Source of the DNA: Aeribacillus composti
GTDB lineage: Bacteria > Bacillota > Bacilli > Bacillales > Aeribacillaceae
Direction: 5' to 3'
Length of the DNA: 64,000 nucleotides
Assembly (NCBI RefSeq): GCF_007827555.1
Contig: NZ_VISS01000019.1
Coordinates: 1-64,000 of the forward strand
Positions 27,597 through 37,111 of the stretch are shown here, piece after piece; position 1 is the first letter of the stretch, and every line of letters starts with the position of its first letter. Made by a program: the position numbers and the translations under genes. The notes under the pieces were generated by a model, which made no database searches, had not been told where the DNA came from, and saw nothing but the letters and a program-made list of their open reading frames with translations.

Positions 27597-28763
27597 GTGG
27601 CGATGCCAAAATATATAACAAACATCGACAAAATTGAACAAATCCCAAAAGAGGAACGGGAAAAGCTGAAGCCGATCACAGAAAAATATGTGTTTCGGGT
27701 CAATGATTATTATTTAAGCCTGATCGACTGGAATGATCCGAACGACCCTATCAGAAAATTAGTTATTCCAAATGAAGGAGAAATGCGAGAGTATGGGAGG
27801 TGGGACGCATCAGATGAAGATACAAACTATGTCGTTCCTGGCTGCCAGCATAAGTACAAAACAACAGCATTGCTGCTAGTTTCTGAGGTTTGCGGAGCAT
27901 ATTGCCGCTATTGCTTTCGAAAAAGATTATTTAGAAGTGATGTAAAAGAAGCGATGGCAGACGTACAGCCTGGTATTGACTATATTCGCAAAACTCCTGA
28001 AATCAACAATGTTCTTCTAACTGGAGGGGATCCTTTAATCCTTGCTACGAAAAAATTGCGCATGATCATTGAAAGCTTACGAGAAATCGAGCATGTAAAA
28101 ATTATCCGCATCGGCTCCAAAATGCCTGTCTTTAACCCTATGAGAATTTATGAAGATGAATCTTTACTCCAACTCATTAGAGAGTTTTCATCTCCTGAAA
28201 AACGAATCTACATTATGGCTCACGTCAACCATCCGAGAGAAATTACGAAAGAAGCAAAAAAAGCTTTTGAAGCGCTCCATGATGCCGGAGCAATAGTGGT
28301 CAACCAAACTCCAGTATTAAAAGGAATTAATGACGATCCTGTTGTTTTAGGCGAATTATTAGATAAGTTATCATGGGCGGGAGTAACACCTTATTATTTC
28401 TTTGTGAATCGACCTGTTGCTGGCAACAGTGACTTTGTATTAACATTGAAAGAAGTTTACGATATCGTTGAACAAGCAAAAGCAAGAACGTCAGGTCTAG
28501 GCAAGCGCGTCCGCCTGTCAATGAGCCATACCTCTGGGAAAATCGAGATTTTAGCTATCGAAAACGGAAAAGCGTATTTGAAATATCACCAATCTAGAGA
28601 TGGCAATTATGGACAATTTATGGTGCTTGATTGCCCTGATGATGCAACATGGTTTGATGATCTGCCTGGCAACGAAAAGTATTGGAAAAAACCGAAAAAG
28701 AAAACAGACCAAGTTGTTTCAGTCAATGAATTGCCAGATCATCCTAAAAAAATAGCACAATAA
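27597..28763 (+). CDS. KamA-family radical SAM protein (lysine 2,3-aminomutase-like)
   Basis: This protein of about 388 residues has the radical SAM motif CGAYCRYCFRKRLF (CxxxCxxC) near residue 100 and the aminomutase-type LLTGGDPLIL (about 140). Blocks RIGSKMPVFNPMRI and MAHVNHPREIT are typical of KamA/EpmB relatives. The usual PLP-lysine motif PGGGGK of authentic lysine 2,3-aminomutase is not seen. A Lys in MSHTSGKIE is the best candidate. GTG 27597 or ATG 27603 fits the GGGGGAG site; the 40 codons upstream are not supported. The substrate is therefore unsure. Confidence 0.8.
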   Translation: MAMPKYITNIDKIEQIPKEEREKLKPITEKYVFRVNDYYLSLIDWNDPNDPIRKLVIPNEGEMREYGRWDASDEDTNYVVPGCQHKYKTTALLLVSEVCGAYCRYCFRKRLFRSDVKEAMADVQPGIDYIRKTPEINNVLLTGGDPLILATKKLRMIIESLREIEHVKIIRIGSKMPVFNPMRIYEDESLLQLIREFSSPEKRIYIMAHVNHPREITKEAKKAFEALHDAGAIVVNQTPVLKGINDDPVVLGELLDKLSWAGVTPYYFFVNRPVAGNSDFVLTLKEVYDIVEQAKARTSGLGKRVRLSMSHTSGKIEILAIENGKAYLKYHQSRDGNYGQFMVLDCPDDATWFDDLPGNEKYWKKPKKKTDQVVSVNELPDHPKKIAQ

Positions 28764-28776
28764 AAAGTGATGGACA

Positions 28777-28893
28777 GGGGCTGTCTAATAAGTCGATTTT
28801 CCGGCTTATAGACGCCCCTTAATGTTTTAGAGACGTTGATATATCGACGTTTATGATTTTTTGTTTTCGATAGGGATTTGACTTTCTGGATAA
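28777..28893 (-). repeat. MITE-like repeat, copy 2 (inverted relative to copy 1)
   Basis: This element of about 117 bases matches the copy at 15139-15251 in opposite orientation. It lies 13 bases after the KamA-like stop. Its near end folds into a hairpin (GGGGC-GTCTA-TAAG against CTTATAGAC-GCCCC, 28777-28818) that can act as a terminator for that gene. The far end is the CCAGAAAGT inverted repeat. No coding content. Confidence 0.7.
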
Positions 28894-30079
28894 CCACTTT
28901 TAAAAAAATACATTATAAGAAAGGCAATTTATGACGTGAAAAAAATAACGAAAAGAAGGTACAGGTTGTTCTTGTGAATGAAGTGGAGCTGATGAGAATT
29001 TTGTTCAATAATAGCATGTATGATGCATTTGTATACAATAGAAGATTTTACCCCTTGGTATGGCCGTTCAGATATTATAGCAAGAGAATTTTTTTGCAAA
29101 AATTAGGAAGGCGATAAATTGAAGGGAAGTCTGTGCAGAACAGCACACCGATTCATCAGTTTTAATCGAAAAGAATTGAAAAACGATGAAATTTGCGGTT
29201 GTTTTTATTGTTTATAAATATTTCATCCTTCTAAAATGGTGCGATGATGAAAAGACTGCCATTTGCCCTTTTTACGGCACCGATTCAATGATCGAGCAAG
29301 TTCCGGTTATCCTATCACAAAAAGTTTTTGAACCGCATGTGTAAGAAATGGTTTTAGTCTATTAAATTATTTATCATTTGGAATGAATTAGAAAGTTGAG
29401 GAAATGAATTTGAAAATCGGAAAAATGGCTCGAATGTACTTTTAGACCGAGTAAGTGTCCTGTAATTTTTTTCTACAAGACTTTTTACATCATTTTAAAC
29501 ACCGTCATCTCAGAAGTAATGGAGATTTCGAAACGGCGCCAAGCGTTTTATATGAATTAACGAACATTTGTAAAACTAAACGGAAGCGATATTGTAAAGA
29601 CAATAAGACCCTTTTTTTAGCAGCTCCACAAATAAGCGGGGGATGAGTTGTATTTGGAAAAGAAACAGCTTCTCCCATCATCGTTACAAAGAAAATTCCA
29701 AAAGATAAAAGCTTTGCTTCTTTGTCATACGTGTATGATTTCTTCAGAACTTTTTTAAAAATAATTTGAATGGATTGCGGCTGCACAAAGGCGCCGGAAG
29801 AGAACGGTGCAAATGTCTGTAACCGCCACCCATTATTTAGTAAATCCTGATTATTTCCTCATAATTTTTCTTCAGTTTTCCTGAAAAACACCGAACTCCA
29901 TTTGTATTCAAGCAGAATCATTCCTCTTTTCATATGTCATCTTATATACGAGAATATTGAAGGGAAAAGTTGCAGTTATAGACGAAATACCGCTTCTTTC
30001 AATGAAAAAAGAAGGGTTTTTGGAAAATTTTGCGAATACTGGAAGAGAAATTTTTTTATGAAAGGATGTGCCTGTCTGT
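28894..30079. other. Long gene-free stretch
   Basis: Nearly 1.2 kb with high AT content. Reading frames here (for example 29455-29646) lack ribosome binding sites and recognisable content. It may be decayed sequence and must hold the promoter of the large regulator. Confidence 0.4.
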
Positions 30080-33000
30080 ATGGAGAAGGAAAACGAAATA
30101 TTACGGCATTTGCCAAGAGGGAAAAAGTCAATGTCAGATATTTCAGGCTACAGTTATATATCATTGCTGAGAAAAGGAAAAAAAGCTTCTGTTTATCGGG
30201 GGATACGCGATCGTGATCATCAATGCGTTTTGCTGAAAGTTTTAACATCACAATCCCCATCGATAATTGATCATGCATCTTTTTTGCACCAATATGACTT
30301 CTACTCGCAGCTGAAGATGAAGGAAATTGTGACGCCTATAGAAGTTGAGCAATTGGGGAACACGTATGCACTTGTTTACCGAGATCCTGGGGGAATGTTA
30401 TTAAAAGAATATATCAAAATTCATCGTCCACGAATTAGCGAATTTCTTCAAATTTCTTTACAACTTGCAGAAAAATTAATCGTCCTTCACGAACAAAACA
30501 TTTCCATCACTATACTAAGTCCAGCTCACATTTTCATTCATCCTGAAAAACTAGATGTGCAATTTTTTGATATTGGAGGAGCCGAAGAGGATGATGAAAT
30601 TTACGATATTTATCATTCGCCGGAACAGAGCGCACAAATCAATCCATCCTCCAGCCATCTCAGCGATATTTATTCGCTTGGTGTCATTTTCTATGAACTA
30701 TTAACTGGCCGTCTGCCTTTTGACGTTGACTCTGATTTTGAATGGATGCATGCTCATATGACAAAAAAGGTCATTCATCCGTCTGAAAGACGTCAAGATG
30801 TGCCGAATGTGGTTTCCGACATCGTTTTGAAAATGCTTGCAAAAGCACCTGAAGATCGTTATCAGTCGGTTTTCGGACTGAAAGAAGATATTTTCCATTG
30901 CTTAAAGATGCTGGAACAAAACGGAACAGTCCAATCATTTCAGATTGCCCGATACGACTTTTCTTCACAATTTCAAATTACAAGCAAGTTATACGGAAGG
31001 GAGAAAGAAATACAAAGCTTAATGGAAGAACTGAAAATGGTTCGATTTGGTTTGACGAAAATGGTGCTTATTTCAGGAAGCGCCGGAACAGGAAAAACAG
31101 CGCTTGTGAATGAAATTGAAAAGTTATGCGCAAAAGAAAATGGTTATTTTGTTTCCGCAAAATTTGATCAATTTCAGCGGGATATTCCATATGAACCGTT
31201 TATTCGCGGATTTCGTCAGCTGATTAATCAATTATTGGCGGAAAGCAGAGAAGAACTTCAACGTTGGAAAAGAGAGCTTCTTGAACATTTAGGTTCAGGA
31301 GCGGCGGTTATCACGGAGGTCATTCCTGAACTGGAACTGTTGATCGGCAAACAAGACGCTGTACCTTTATTGCCTTCTTCCCAATCGAAGCTTCGTTTTC
31401 ATTGGGCATTCAGGCGTTTTATGCAAACATTTGCGAAAAAAAGCCATCCATTGTTATTCTTTTTAGATGATCTTCAATGGTGTGATACAGCATCGCTAGA
31501 ATTGCTGCAATCCATACTGAACGATCCAGAGTTTGAAAGTTTGCTCATCATTGGGGCTTATCGCGATGATGAAATGAAAGAAGGACATCCTTTCTTAACG
31601 AAATTAAAAGAAATGAAAAGAAGCAAAGAAAATATTAGGGAATTTCCACTCGGCATGCTGAATGTTGATCATATTAACCAAATCATTGCGGAAACGTTGG
31701 GATGCAGCCCGGACGATGTTCGCGAGCTTGCCATTGTACTATATGAGAAAACAGCGGGAAACCCATTATTTTTTAAACAGCTTTTCCAAACAATATACGA
31801 TGAAAAGTTTCTATGGTGCAACTTAAAAAGAGGAAAATGGGAATGGAATCTCAACAAAGTGAAGGAGCAGCCCGAATACGATGAAATGATCGGATTCATT
31901 GTCAGCAAAATTGAAAAACTGTCGCCGTTAACCCGAAAACTTATCTTGACAGCTTCCTGTCTTGGACATCGCTTCGATTTTCAGTTTTTGTCTTTTCTTC
32001 ATGATGGAATCAATACGGAGAAAATGACCGACGCATTGTCCGAAGCAGTCCAGGAAGGGATGATAATCCAGGTTTCAGATCAAGGAAGGTATCAGTTCAT
32101 TCATGACCGTGTCCAGCAAGCTGCCTATTCATTGCTTGATCAAAGGAAAAAACAAGAAATTCATTATAAAGCAGGTCAATTCCTCTTCAAAAGAACAAGT
32201 AAAGAAGAACATGAAAAGTTTTTTGAAATGATCAACCATCTTAACTTGGGCAGAAGGTTCATTCAACATCCCGAAAGAAAAGCAGATTTGGCTGAGCTCA
32301 ATTGGTCGGCGGGTGAAAAAGCGAAAAACGCAGCGTTATTTGATCAAGCATTGAATTATTTTCAAACAGGGATTGAATTGCTACCCGAAAATTATTGGGA
32401 ATCCTGTTATGAATTAAGTTACAAGCTTTTTTTAGGCAAAGGGGAAAGCGAATATTTAAATGGACTTTTTCGGGATTCGGAAAGGACATTTAACGAAATG
32501 TTAACATATGCCAAAACAAAGGAAGATCAATTAAAAGTCTACAATATGAAATCTTTGCTGTTTTCTCATCAACAGCAGTTTGAAAAAGCGGTTGAGGCAG
32601 GGTTAAAAGGCCTTCGATTGTTCGGATGGAAGCTCCCGCAGCATCCGGGCAAGTTTAAAGTGCTGCTCGAGATGATTTTAACAAAAACAGCGCTTAGAGG
32701 ACGTTCGGCTGCTGATCTCACCGCTTTGCCGACGATGACAGATAGGAACAAACGTTTACTAATGGAGATTTTAATTAATTTGAACAGAGCCAGCTACCAG
32801 TATGATCAATATCTAGTCAGCATTCTCATGCTTCGGGCGCTCCGGCTTACATTACGACATGGAATGACTGATGTGTCCGCTCTTGCTTACAACAATTATG
32901 CATTATTTTTAAGCGCCGGGTTTCAAGATTATGAGGGAAGCTTTCAATTTGGACAGCTTGCTTTACACACAGCTACCCGATTTCAATCAAAACACCTAAT

Positions 33001-34720
33001 GGGGCGGGTCGATTTCGTTTTTGGCACATTTGTGAACCACTGGAAAAAAACGATGGAGGACAATCTTTTTTATATTAAACGTTCACAAAAACATTGCGTT
33101 GAATCCGGCAACCTTCATCTGGCCGGGGAATCGAGCTCATTTCTGATCATTACAATGTTGATTAAGGGGGAACCGCTCAATCAGTTGTTAGTAGAAATTG
33201 AGAAGCAGCTAGAGTTTGTCTTGCAAATTAAATTGGAACATTCCATTAAGTTTTTAAAAGCGGTGAAATCTTGGCTGCAATGTCTCGTTCATCTTAATGC
33301 GAAATTTACTATGTATGAAGAAAGAGAAAATCTAGATGAATCATCGGTTATCGTTTATGATACCATTCAATTGAAAATCGCATTTTTGTTAAAAGAAGAT
33401 GAGCTGGCATATCAACTGGCGGTCCGTCTTGAAAAACTTGTCAAAAAATCACTGTTGCTCATCATTTCGCCTGAATTTTACTTTTATCATAGTTTATTGT
33501 TAATCAGGCGTTGCGAACAGAAAGACAGGAAAAACATGAAAATAGTTAAAAAACAGCTGAAACGGGCTTTGAATCAATTTAAAAAATGGTCTGAGCATTG
33601 CCCTGACAATTTTCGACATAAACAGCAATTACTTTTGGCGGAATGGGACAGATTGCAAAAAAAAGAGACAGAAGCCATGAAATGGTATGATGAGGCAATT
33701 CATTCCGCAAAAACTTCTTCTGACATTCAGATTGAAGCACTCGCTAATGAATTGGCAGGGGACTTCTATGCCAAAAAAGGCATGCATCGCATTGCGCAAA
33801 CATACTTACGTGAAGCGCATCGATGTTATCGGCTGTGGGGGGCGCACAACAAAGCGGAACAGCTGCAGCACGATTATCCTGAATTTACTTTGATTGAGGA
33901 AACAAATCAAACAAAAAACGATCATAAAAGCATGATAACGTGGGAAGGGACCAAACGAACAAAAGGTGAGGAACGGGGCTTGTCCGCCATCATTCAAGCA
34001 GCAGCCTCTTTGTCTGAGGACATGAACTTAGAGCAATTGCTCGGGAAATTATTAATGCTCATTGCCAGATTTAAAGGGGCTGAAAAGGTATGCTTCATCA
34101 GGCCAAATGGAAAAGAAACCGTTTTTTCGATTGAAAAAGTCATTTCCACACATGGCGAAACAAACGAAATGGATCAAAACGTTGGCGAAAACATTCCGAT
34201 TTCTGTTATCCAGTATGTGCACCGTATAAAAGAAACGATAAAGCTCCAGGATGCAGTAAATGATTTTACTTTTTCAAAAGATCACTATATTCAAAAAAAC
34301 AAAGTCAGGTCAGTGTTATGTTTTCCTGTCGTCCAACAAAAAACGGTCAAGGGGATCTTTTATTTAGAAAATAATCAGTTAAAAAACGCCTTTGAATCCG
34401 AGAATATGGAAGTGTTGACAACCATCGCATCACAGGCTGTCTATGTACTTGAACTGCTGTATTCATTTGGAAAAGAAACAAAAATCGCAGTCGAGAAAAA
34501 AGCAGAGACGATCAAGAATGAGTTGGTTGATCCGTTGACAGAACGCGAATTGGAAGTGTTAAACCTTGTTTCAATCGGCTTAACGAATAAAGAAATTGCA
34601 GAAAGACTTGGTTTGGCTGTCGGAACGGTAAAAGTCCACTTAAACAATATTTTCAGCAAATTGCAAGTAAATCGCAGAACAAAAGCAGTGGTCCAAGCAA
34701 AGGAGTTAAACTTGTTGTAA
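30080..34720 (+). CDS. Giant pseudokinase-AAA-GAF-LuxR transcriptional regulator
   Basis: This protein has about 1546 residues. Residues 30-280 look like a Ser/Thr kinase fold (YISLLRKGKKASVYRG, then SDIYSLGVIFYELLTGRLPF), but the catalytic HRD is replaced (ITILSPAHIFIH), so it is probably inactive. A STAND-type ATPase follows, with Walker A GSAGTGKTA near 331 and Walker B LLFFLDDLQWCD near 461, and then a long helical TPR-like region. A GAF-like domain spans about 1303-1457, and the C-terminal LuxR helix-turn-helix (LTERELEVLNLVSIGLTNKE...) spans about 1482-1545. The start is uncertain: GTG 30068, ATG 30080 or ATG 30131. The next gene is a SinI-like anti-repressor. Confidence 0.8.
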   Translation: MEKENEILRHLPRGKKSMSDISGYSYISLLRKGKKASVYRGIRDRDHQCVLLKVLTSQSPSIIDHASFLHQYDFYSQLKMKEIVTPIEVEQLGNTYALVYRDPGGMLLKEYIKIHRPRISEFLQISLQLAEKLIVLHEQNISITILSPAHIFIHPEKLDVQFFDIGGAEEDDEIYDIYHSPEQSAQINPSSSHLSDIYSLGVIFYELLTGRLPFDVDSDFEWMHAHMTKKVIHPSERRQDVPNVVSDIVLKMLAKAPEDRYQSVFGLKEDIFHCLKMLEQNGTVQSFQIARYDFSSQFQITSKLYGREKEIQSLMEELKMVRFGLTKMVLISGSAGTGKTALVNEIEKLCAKENGYFVSAKFDQFQRDIPYEPFIRGFRQLINQLLAESREELQRWKRELLEHLGSGAAVITEVIPELELLIGKQDAVPLLPSSQSKLRFHWAFRRFMQTFAKKSHPLLFFLDDLQWCDTASLELLQSILNDPEFESLLIIGAYRDDEMKEGHPFLTKLKEMKRSKENIREFPLGMLNVDHINQIIAETLGCSPDDVRELAIVLYEKTAGNPLFFKQLFQTIYDEKFLWCNLKRGKWEWNLNKVKEQPEYDEMIGFIVSKIEKLSPLTRKLILTASCLGHRFDFQFLSFLHDGINTEKMTDALSEAVQEGMIIQVSDQGRYQFIHDRVQQAAYSLLDQRKKQEIHYKAGQFLFKRTSKEEHEKFFEMINHLNLGRRFIQHPERKADLAELNWSAGEKAKNAALFDQALNYFQTGIELLPENYWESCYELSYKLFLGKGESEYLNGLFRDSERTFNEMLTYAKTKEDQLKVYNMKSLLFSHQQQFEKAVEAGLKGLRLFGWKLPQHPGKFKVLLEMILTKTALRGRSAADLTALPTMTDRNKRLLMEILINLNRASYQYDQYLVSILMLRALRLTLRHGMTDVSALAYNNYALFLSAGFQDYEGSFQFGQLALHTATRFQSKHLMGRVDFVFGTFVNHWKKTMEDNLFYIKRSQKHCVESGNLHLAGESSSFLIITMLIKGEPLNQLLVEIEKQLEFVLQIKLEHSIKFLKAVKSWLQCLVHLNAKFTMYEERENLDESSVIVYDTIQLKIAFLLKEDELAYQLAVRLEKLVKKSLLLIISPEFYFYHSLLLIRRCEQKDRKNMKIVKKQLKRALNQFKKWSEHCPDNFRHKQQLLLAEWDRLQKKETEAMKWYDEAIHSAKTSSDIQIEALANELAGDFYAKKGMHRIAQTYLREAHRCYRLWGAHNKAEQLQHDYPEFTLIEETNQTKNDHKSMITWEGTKRTKGEERGLSAIIQAAASLSEDMNLEQLLGKLLMLIARFKGAEKVCFIRPNGKETVFSIEKVISTHGETNEMDQNVGENIPISVIQYVHRIKETIKLQDAVNDFTFSKDHYIQKNKVRSVLCFPVVQQKTVKGIFYLENNQLKNAFESENMEVLTTIASQAVYVLELLYSFGKETKIAVEKKAETIKNELVDPLTERELEVLNLVSIGLTNKEIAERLGLAVGTVKVHLNNIFSKLQVNRRTKAVVQAKELNLL

Positions 34721-34721
34721 G

Positions 34722-34750
34722 AAATGAGCAAAAGTGGCTCATTTTTTTTT
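34722..34750 (+). terminator. Terminator of the giant regulator gene
   Basis: AAATGAGC and GCTCATTT pair around a seven-base loop and run into a T-tract, directly after the stop. Confidence 0.9.
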
Positions 34751-34844
34751 GCGAAATTTGCCCATCTATAACTTTTGATATATGACAATTTCAAGAAATC
34801 AATGTATTGTGTTTTCAGTGACAGATGGAAAGGAGGATGGAAAC

Positions 34845-35009
34845 ATGAACAATAAAGAATTGGAAGAACAACAAATATTGGATATAGAATGGGTTGAGCT
34901 TATATTAGAAGCTAAAAAACTCGGATTAACAGCTGATGAAATTCTTCATTTTTTACATAACAGTGAATTTTATAAATATTGGATGAAAAAAGATATATCT
35001 ACAAAATAA
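34845..35009 (+). CDS. Orphan SinI-like anti-repressor
   Basis: This 54-residue protein contains the SinI dimerisation motif DIEWVELILEAKKLGLTADE followed by ILHFL (residues 13-37). SinI and SlrA of B. subtilis use this helix pair to bind and disable the biofilm repressor SinR. No sinR lies in this window, so its partner must be elsewhere. AAAGGAGGATGG precedes the ATG. An upstream in-frame start at 34782 is not needed. The preceding gene has a terminator, so this gene has its own promoter. Confidence 0.85.
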   Translation: MNNKELEEQQILDIEWVELILEAKKLGLTADEILHFLHNSEFYKYWMKKDISTK

Positions 35010-35880
35010 TTAAAATAAACTAGAGTATGCATCCATGAATATTTTTAACTGTCAATTTAAATCACTACTTTCAACAAGATGATAATACAGAACGTATTAT
35101 TCTAATAAATGAAATTACATAAAGCATATGACTAAAAGCCAAGAAATGGTGGTACTGTTCATTTAGTAAATAGTTATGTACGTTTTGATCGAATGACAGG
35201 AGATGGATCGTGAAAAATGCCTAATATGCACTTATTCACACGTAAATACGAGTGACTTCATGAATTTGAAAATTGTTCAATTGTTTGGGCTGGCTATTAC
35301 AAATGCAATGGACAACCCCATTTACGCTATAATCCCTTTTATAAAGAAATAAAAAGGGCCTTATGTGAGACAAAGGGAACAAACTCAAAGTCTAGGCAGA
35401 AGGAGTGTTCAGTTATATTAAAGGCATCGGTGCTTCAGCCGTTTTTCGCTAAGATTCTGGAAAAAGCGATATTGTGTTTTATCTAAAACGGCAAGGCTCA
35501 CAACTTCCTAAAGATGGAAGGGAAATGCTCCTATTACTGTAAAAAACCACAGAAATTCATTGAAGAGTTCTGTGGTTTCATATTTTTTAAGGAGCTTTTA
35601 AAAAGAACCCGTTAACTAACGGCATTATGTCGAGTAGACATGAAATGGAGAATACTTCAAGTTTTCATTCAAACTCAATGTCCGGCCTTTTCCTCGTTGC
35701 AAAAGTCTCTTCAGAAAATATCCACAAAGTTCCGCAAATGCCGTTATCATCACAATTTGCTTTTCGTCTCTTGCTTGTTGGCCCATCCTTTGCAAAATAC
35801 CTTGTTACAAGATGTGTTTTGTTAAAAAACATTTTCCCAAAATTTGAATGTCCGTCAGCAATTACGAATATGATAGAAAA
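35010..35880. other. Gene-poor region with one terminator-like hairpin
   Basis: No supported gene. A perfect 11-bp hairpin, AAACCACAGAA (35544-35554) with its complement (35568-35578), is followed by CATATTTTTT, a good terminator shape with no obvious upstream gene. This could mean a decayed gene or an unannotated small RNA ending there. Confidence 0.45.
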
Positions 35881-35881
35881 C

Positions 35882-35952
35882 GATATATGACATTTATCAT
35901 ATTCTGAATATGACATATATGACTTCACAGATCGATTTCCCTCTTATATGAT
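35882..35952 (+). promoter_or_regulatory. des promoter with DesR-type activator sites
   Basis: -35 TTCACA (35924-35929) and -10 TATGAT (35947-35952) are 17 bases apart. Immediately upstream, 35886-35901 reads TATGACATTTATCATA, an inverted repeat, and 35908-35923 contains two further TATGAC-like half sites. In B. subtilis DesR binds about -28 to -77 of des, and these sites fall in that window. Confidence 0.75.
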
Positions 35953-35984
35953 TAGAAATATCAAATAAAGAAGGGAATCAAAAA

Positions 35985-37016
35985 ATGACGAAACAAATGC
36001 AAAAAAATTTGAGAAAGCAAATGGCTCCTTATGAAAAACCTCACACTATGAATAGTGTTTGGCAGTTAGTCAATACAACTGTGCCGTTTTTTCTGTTATG
36101 GTTTTTAGCTTATCAAAGCTTATCCATTTCTTATGTTCTTACTCTTACTATTTGCATGATCGCAGCTGGATTTTTAGTACGACTTTTCATCATTTTCCAT
36201 GATTGCTGCCACTATTCCTTTTTTAAAAACCGCCTTGCCAATAAAATTATGGGAACAATAGCCGGTATTTTAACGTTGTTTCCGTACAGCAAATGGCAGC
36301 ACAACCATTCAGTTCACCACGCAACCAGCTCTAACTTAGATAAGCGCGGGACAGGGGATATATGGGTTTTGACAGTTGATGAATATTTGTCAGCACCGCC
36401 TTTAACAAAATTCGCCTACAGGATGTATCGCAATCCGTTCGTGATGTTTGGGTTAGGACCGATTTATGTTTTCCTTATTAAAAATCGGTTTAACAGAAAA
36501 AATGCGAGGACAAGGGAACGCATCAACACATATATAACAAACATCTCAATCGCTGTGATCGTTGGGCTGCTTTCTTTGGCGGTCGGATGGGGGCCGTTTC
36601 TTATCGTTCAAGGCACAATCTTTTTCATTTCAGGCACTTTAGGCATTTGGCTTTTTTACGTACAGCACACATTTGAAGATTCTTATTTTGAAGAAGATGA
36701 AAACTGGGAGTATGTGAAGGCAGCTGTTGAAGGGAGTTCATTCTATAAGCTTCCGAAACCGCTGCAATGGTTTACCGGAAACATCGGATTTCACCATGTG
36801 CATCATTTGAGCCCAAGGATACCCAATTATAAGCTGGAAGAGGCACACAATCAAACGTATCTTTTACAGAATGTACCAACCATCACTCTAGCGACAAGCT
36901 TAAAATCTCTCCGATTCCGCTTATGGGATGAGCAAGCGAAAAAGTTTGTCGGGTTTAAAGACTTATCGAAAAAGAAGGAAAAAAAGCCGAAAGTCCATAT
37001 TGAACCTGAATTGTAA
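35985..37016 (+). CDS. des: Acyl-lipid desaturase (delta-5 type)
   Basis: This 343-residue membrane di-iron desaturase has the three His boxes HDCCHY (about 71-76), HNHSVHH (about 106) and HHVHH (about 271). Hydrophobic pairs lie before and between the boxes. It inserts a double bond into membrane phospholipid acyl chains to restore fluidity in the cold. It is followed by desK and desR on the same strand, the B. subtilis gene order, and preceded by DesR-type sites. Confidence 0.95.
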   Translation: MTKQMQKNLRKQMAPYEKPHTMNSVWQLVNTTVPFFLLWFLAYQSLSISYVLTLTICMIAAGFLVRLFIIFHDCCHYSFFKNRLANKIMGTIAGILTLFPYSKWQHNHSVHHATSSNLDKRGTGDIWVLTVDEYLSAPPLTKFAYRMYRNPFVMFGLGPIYVFLIKNRFNRKNARTRERINTYITNISIAVIVGLLSLAVGWGPFLIVQGTIFFISGTLGIWLFYVQHTFEDSYFEEDENWEYVKAAVEGSSFYKLPKPLQWFTGNIGFHHVHHLSPRIPNYKLEEAHNQTYLLQNVPTITLATSLKSLRFRLWDEQAKKFVGFKDLSKKKEKKPKVHIEPEL

Positions 37017-37111
37017 AATCTTTAGAGAATAGCGGCAAAGTTTTGAAGACGCAGTCTACCTTTTTATGATAAGATAACATGTAAAACAAATTTATTTAAG
37101 AGGATTTGACC

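Noticed and set aside
29455-29786. Short frames in the gap before the giant regulator
   Set aside because: No ribosome binding sites or family resemblance on either strand.
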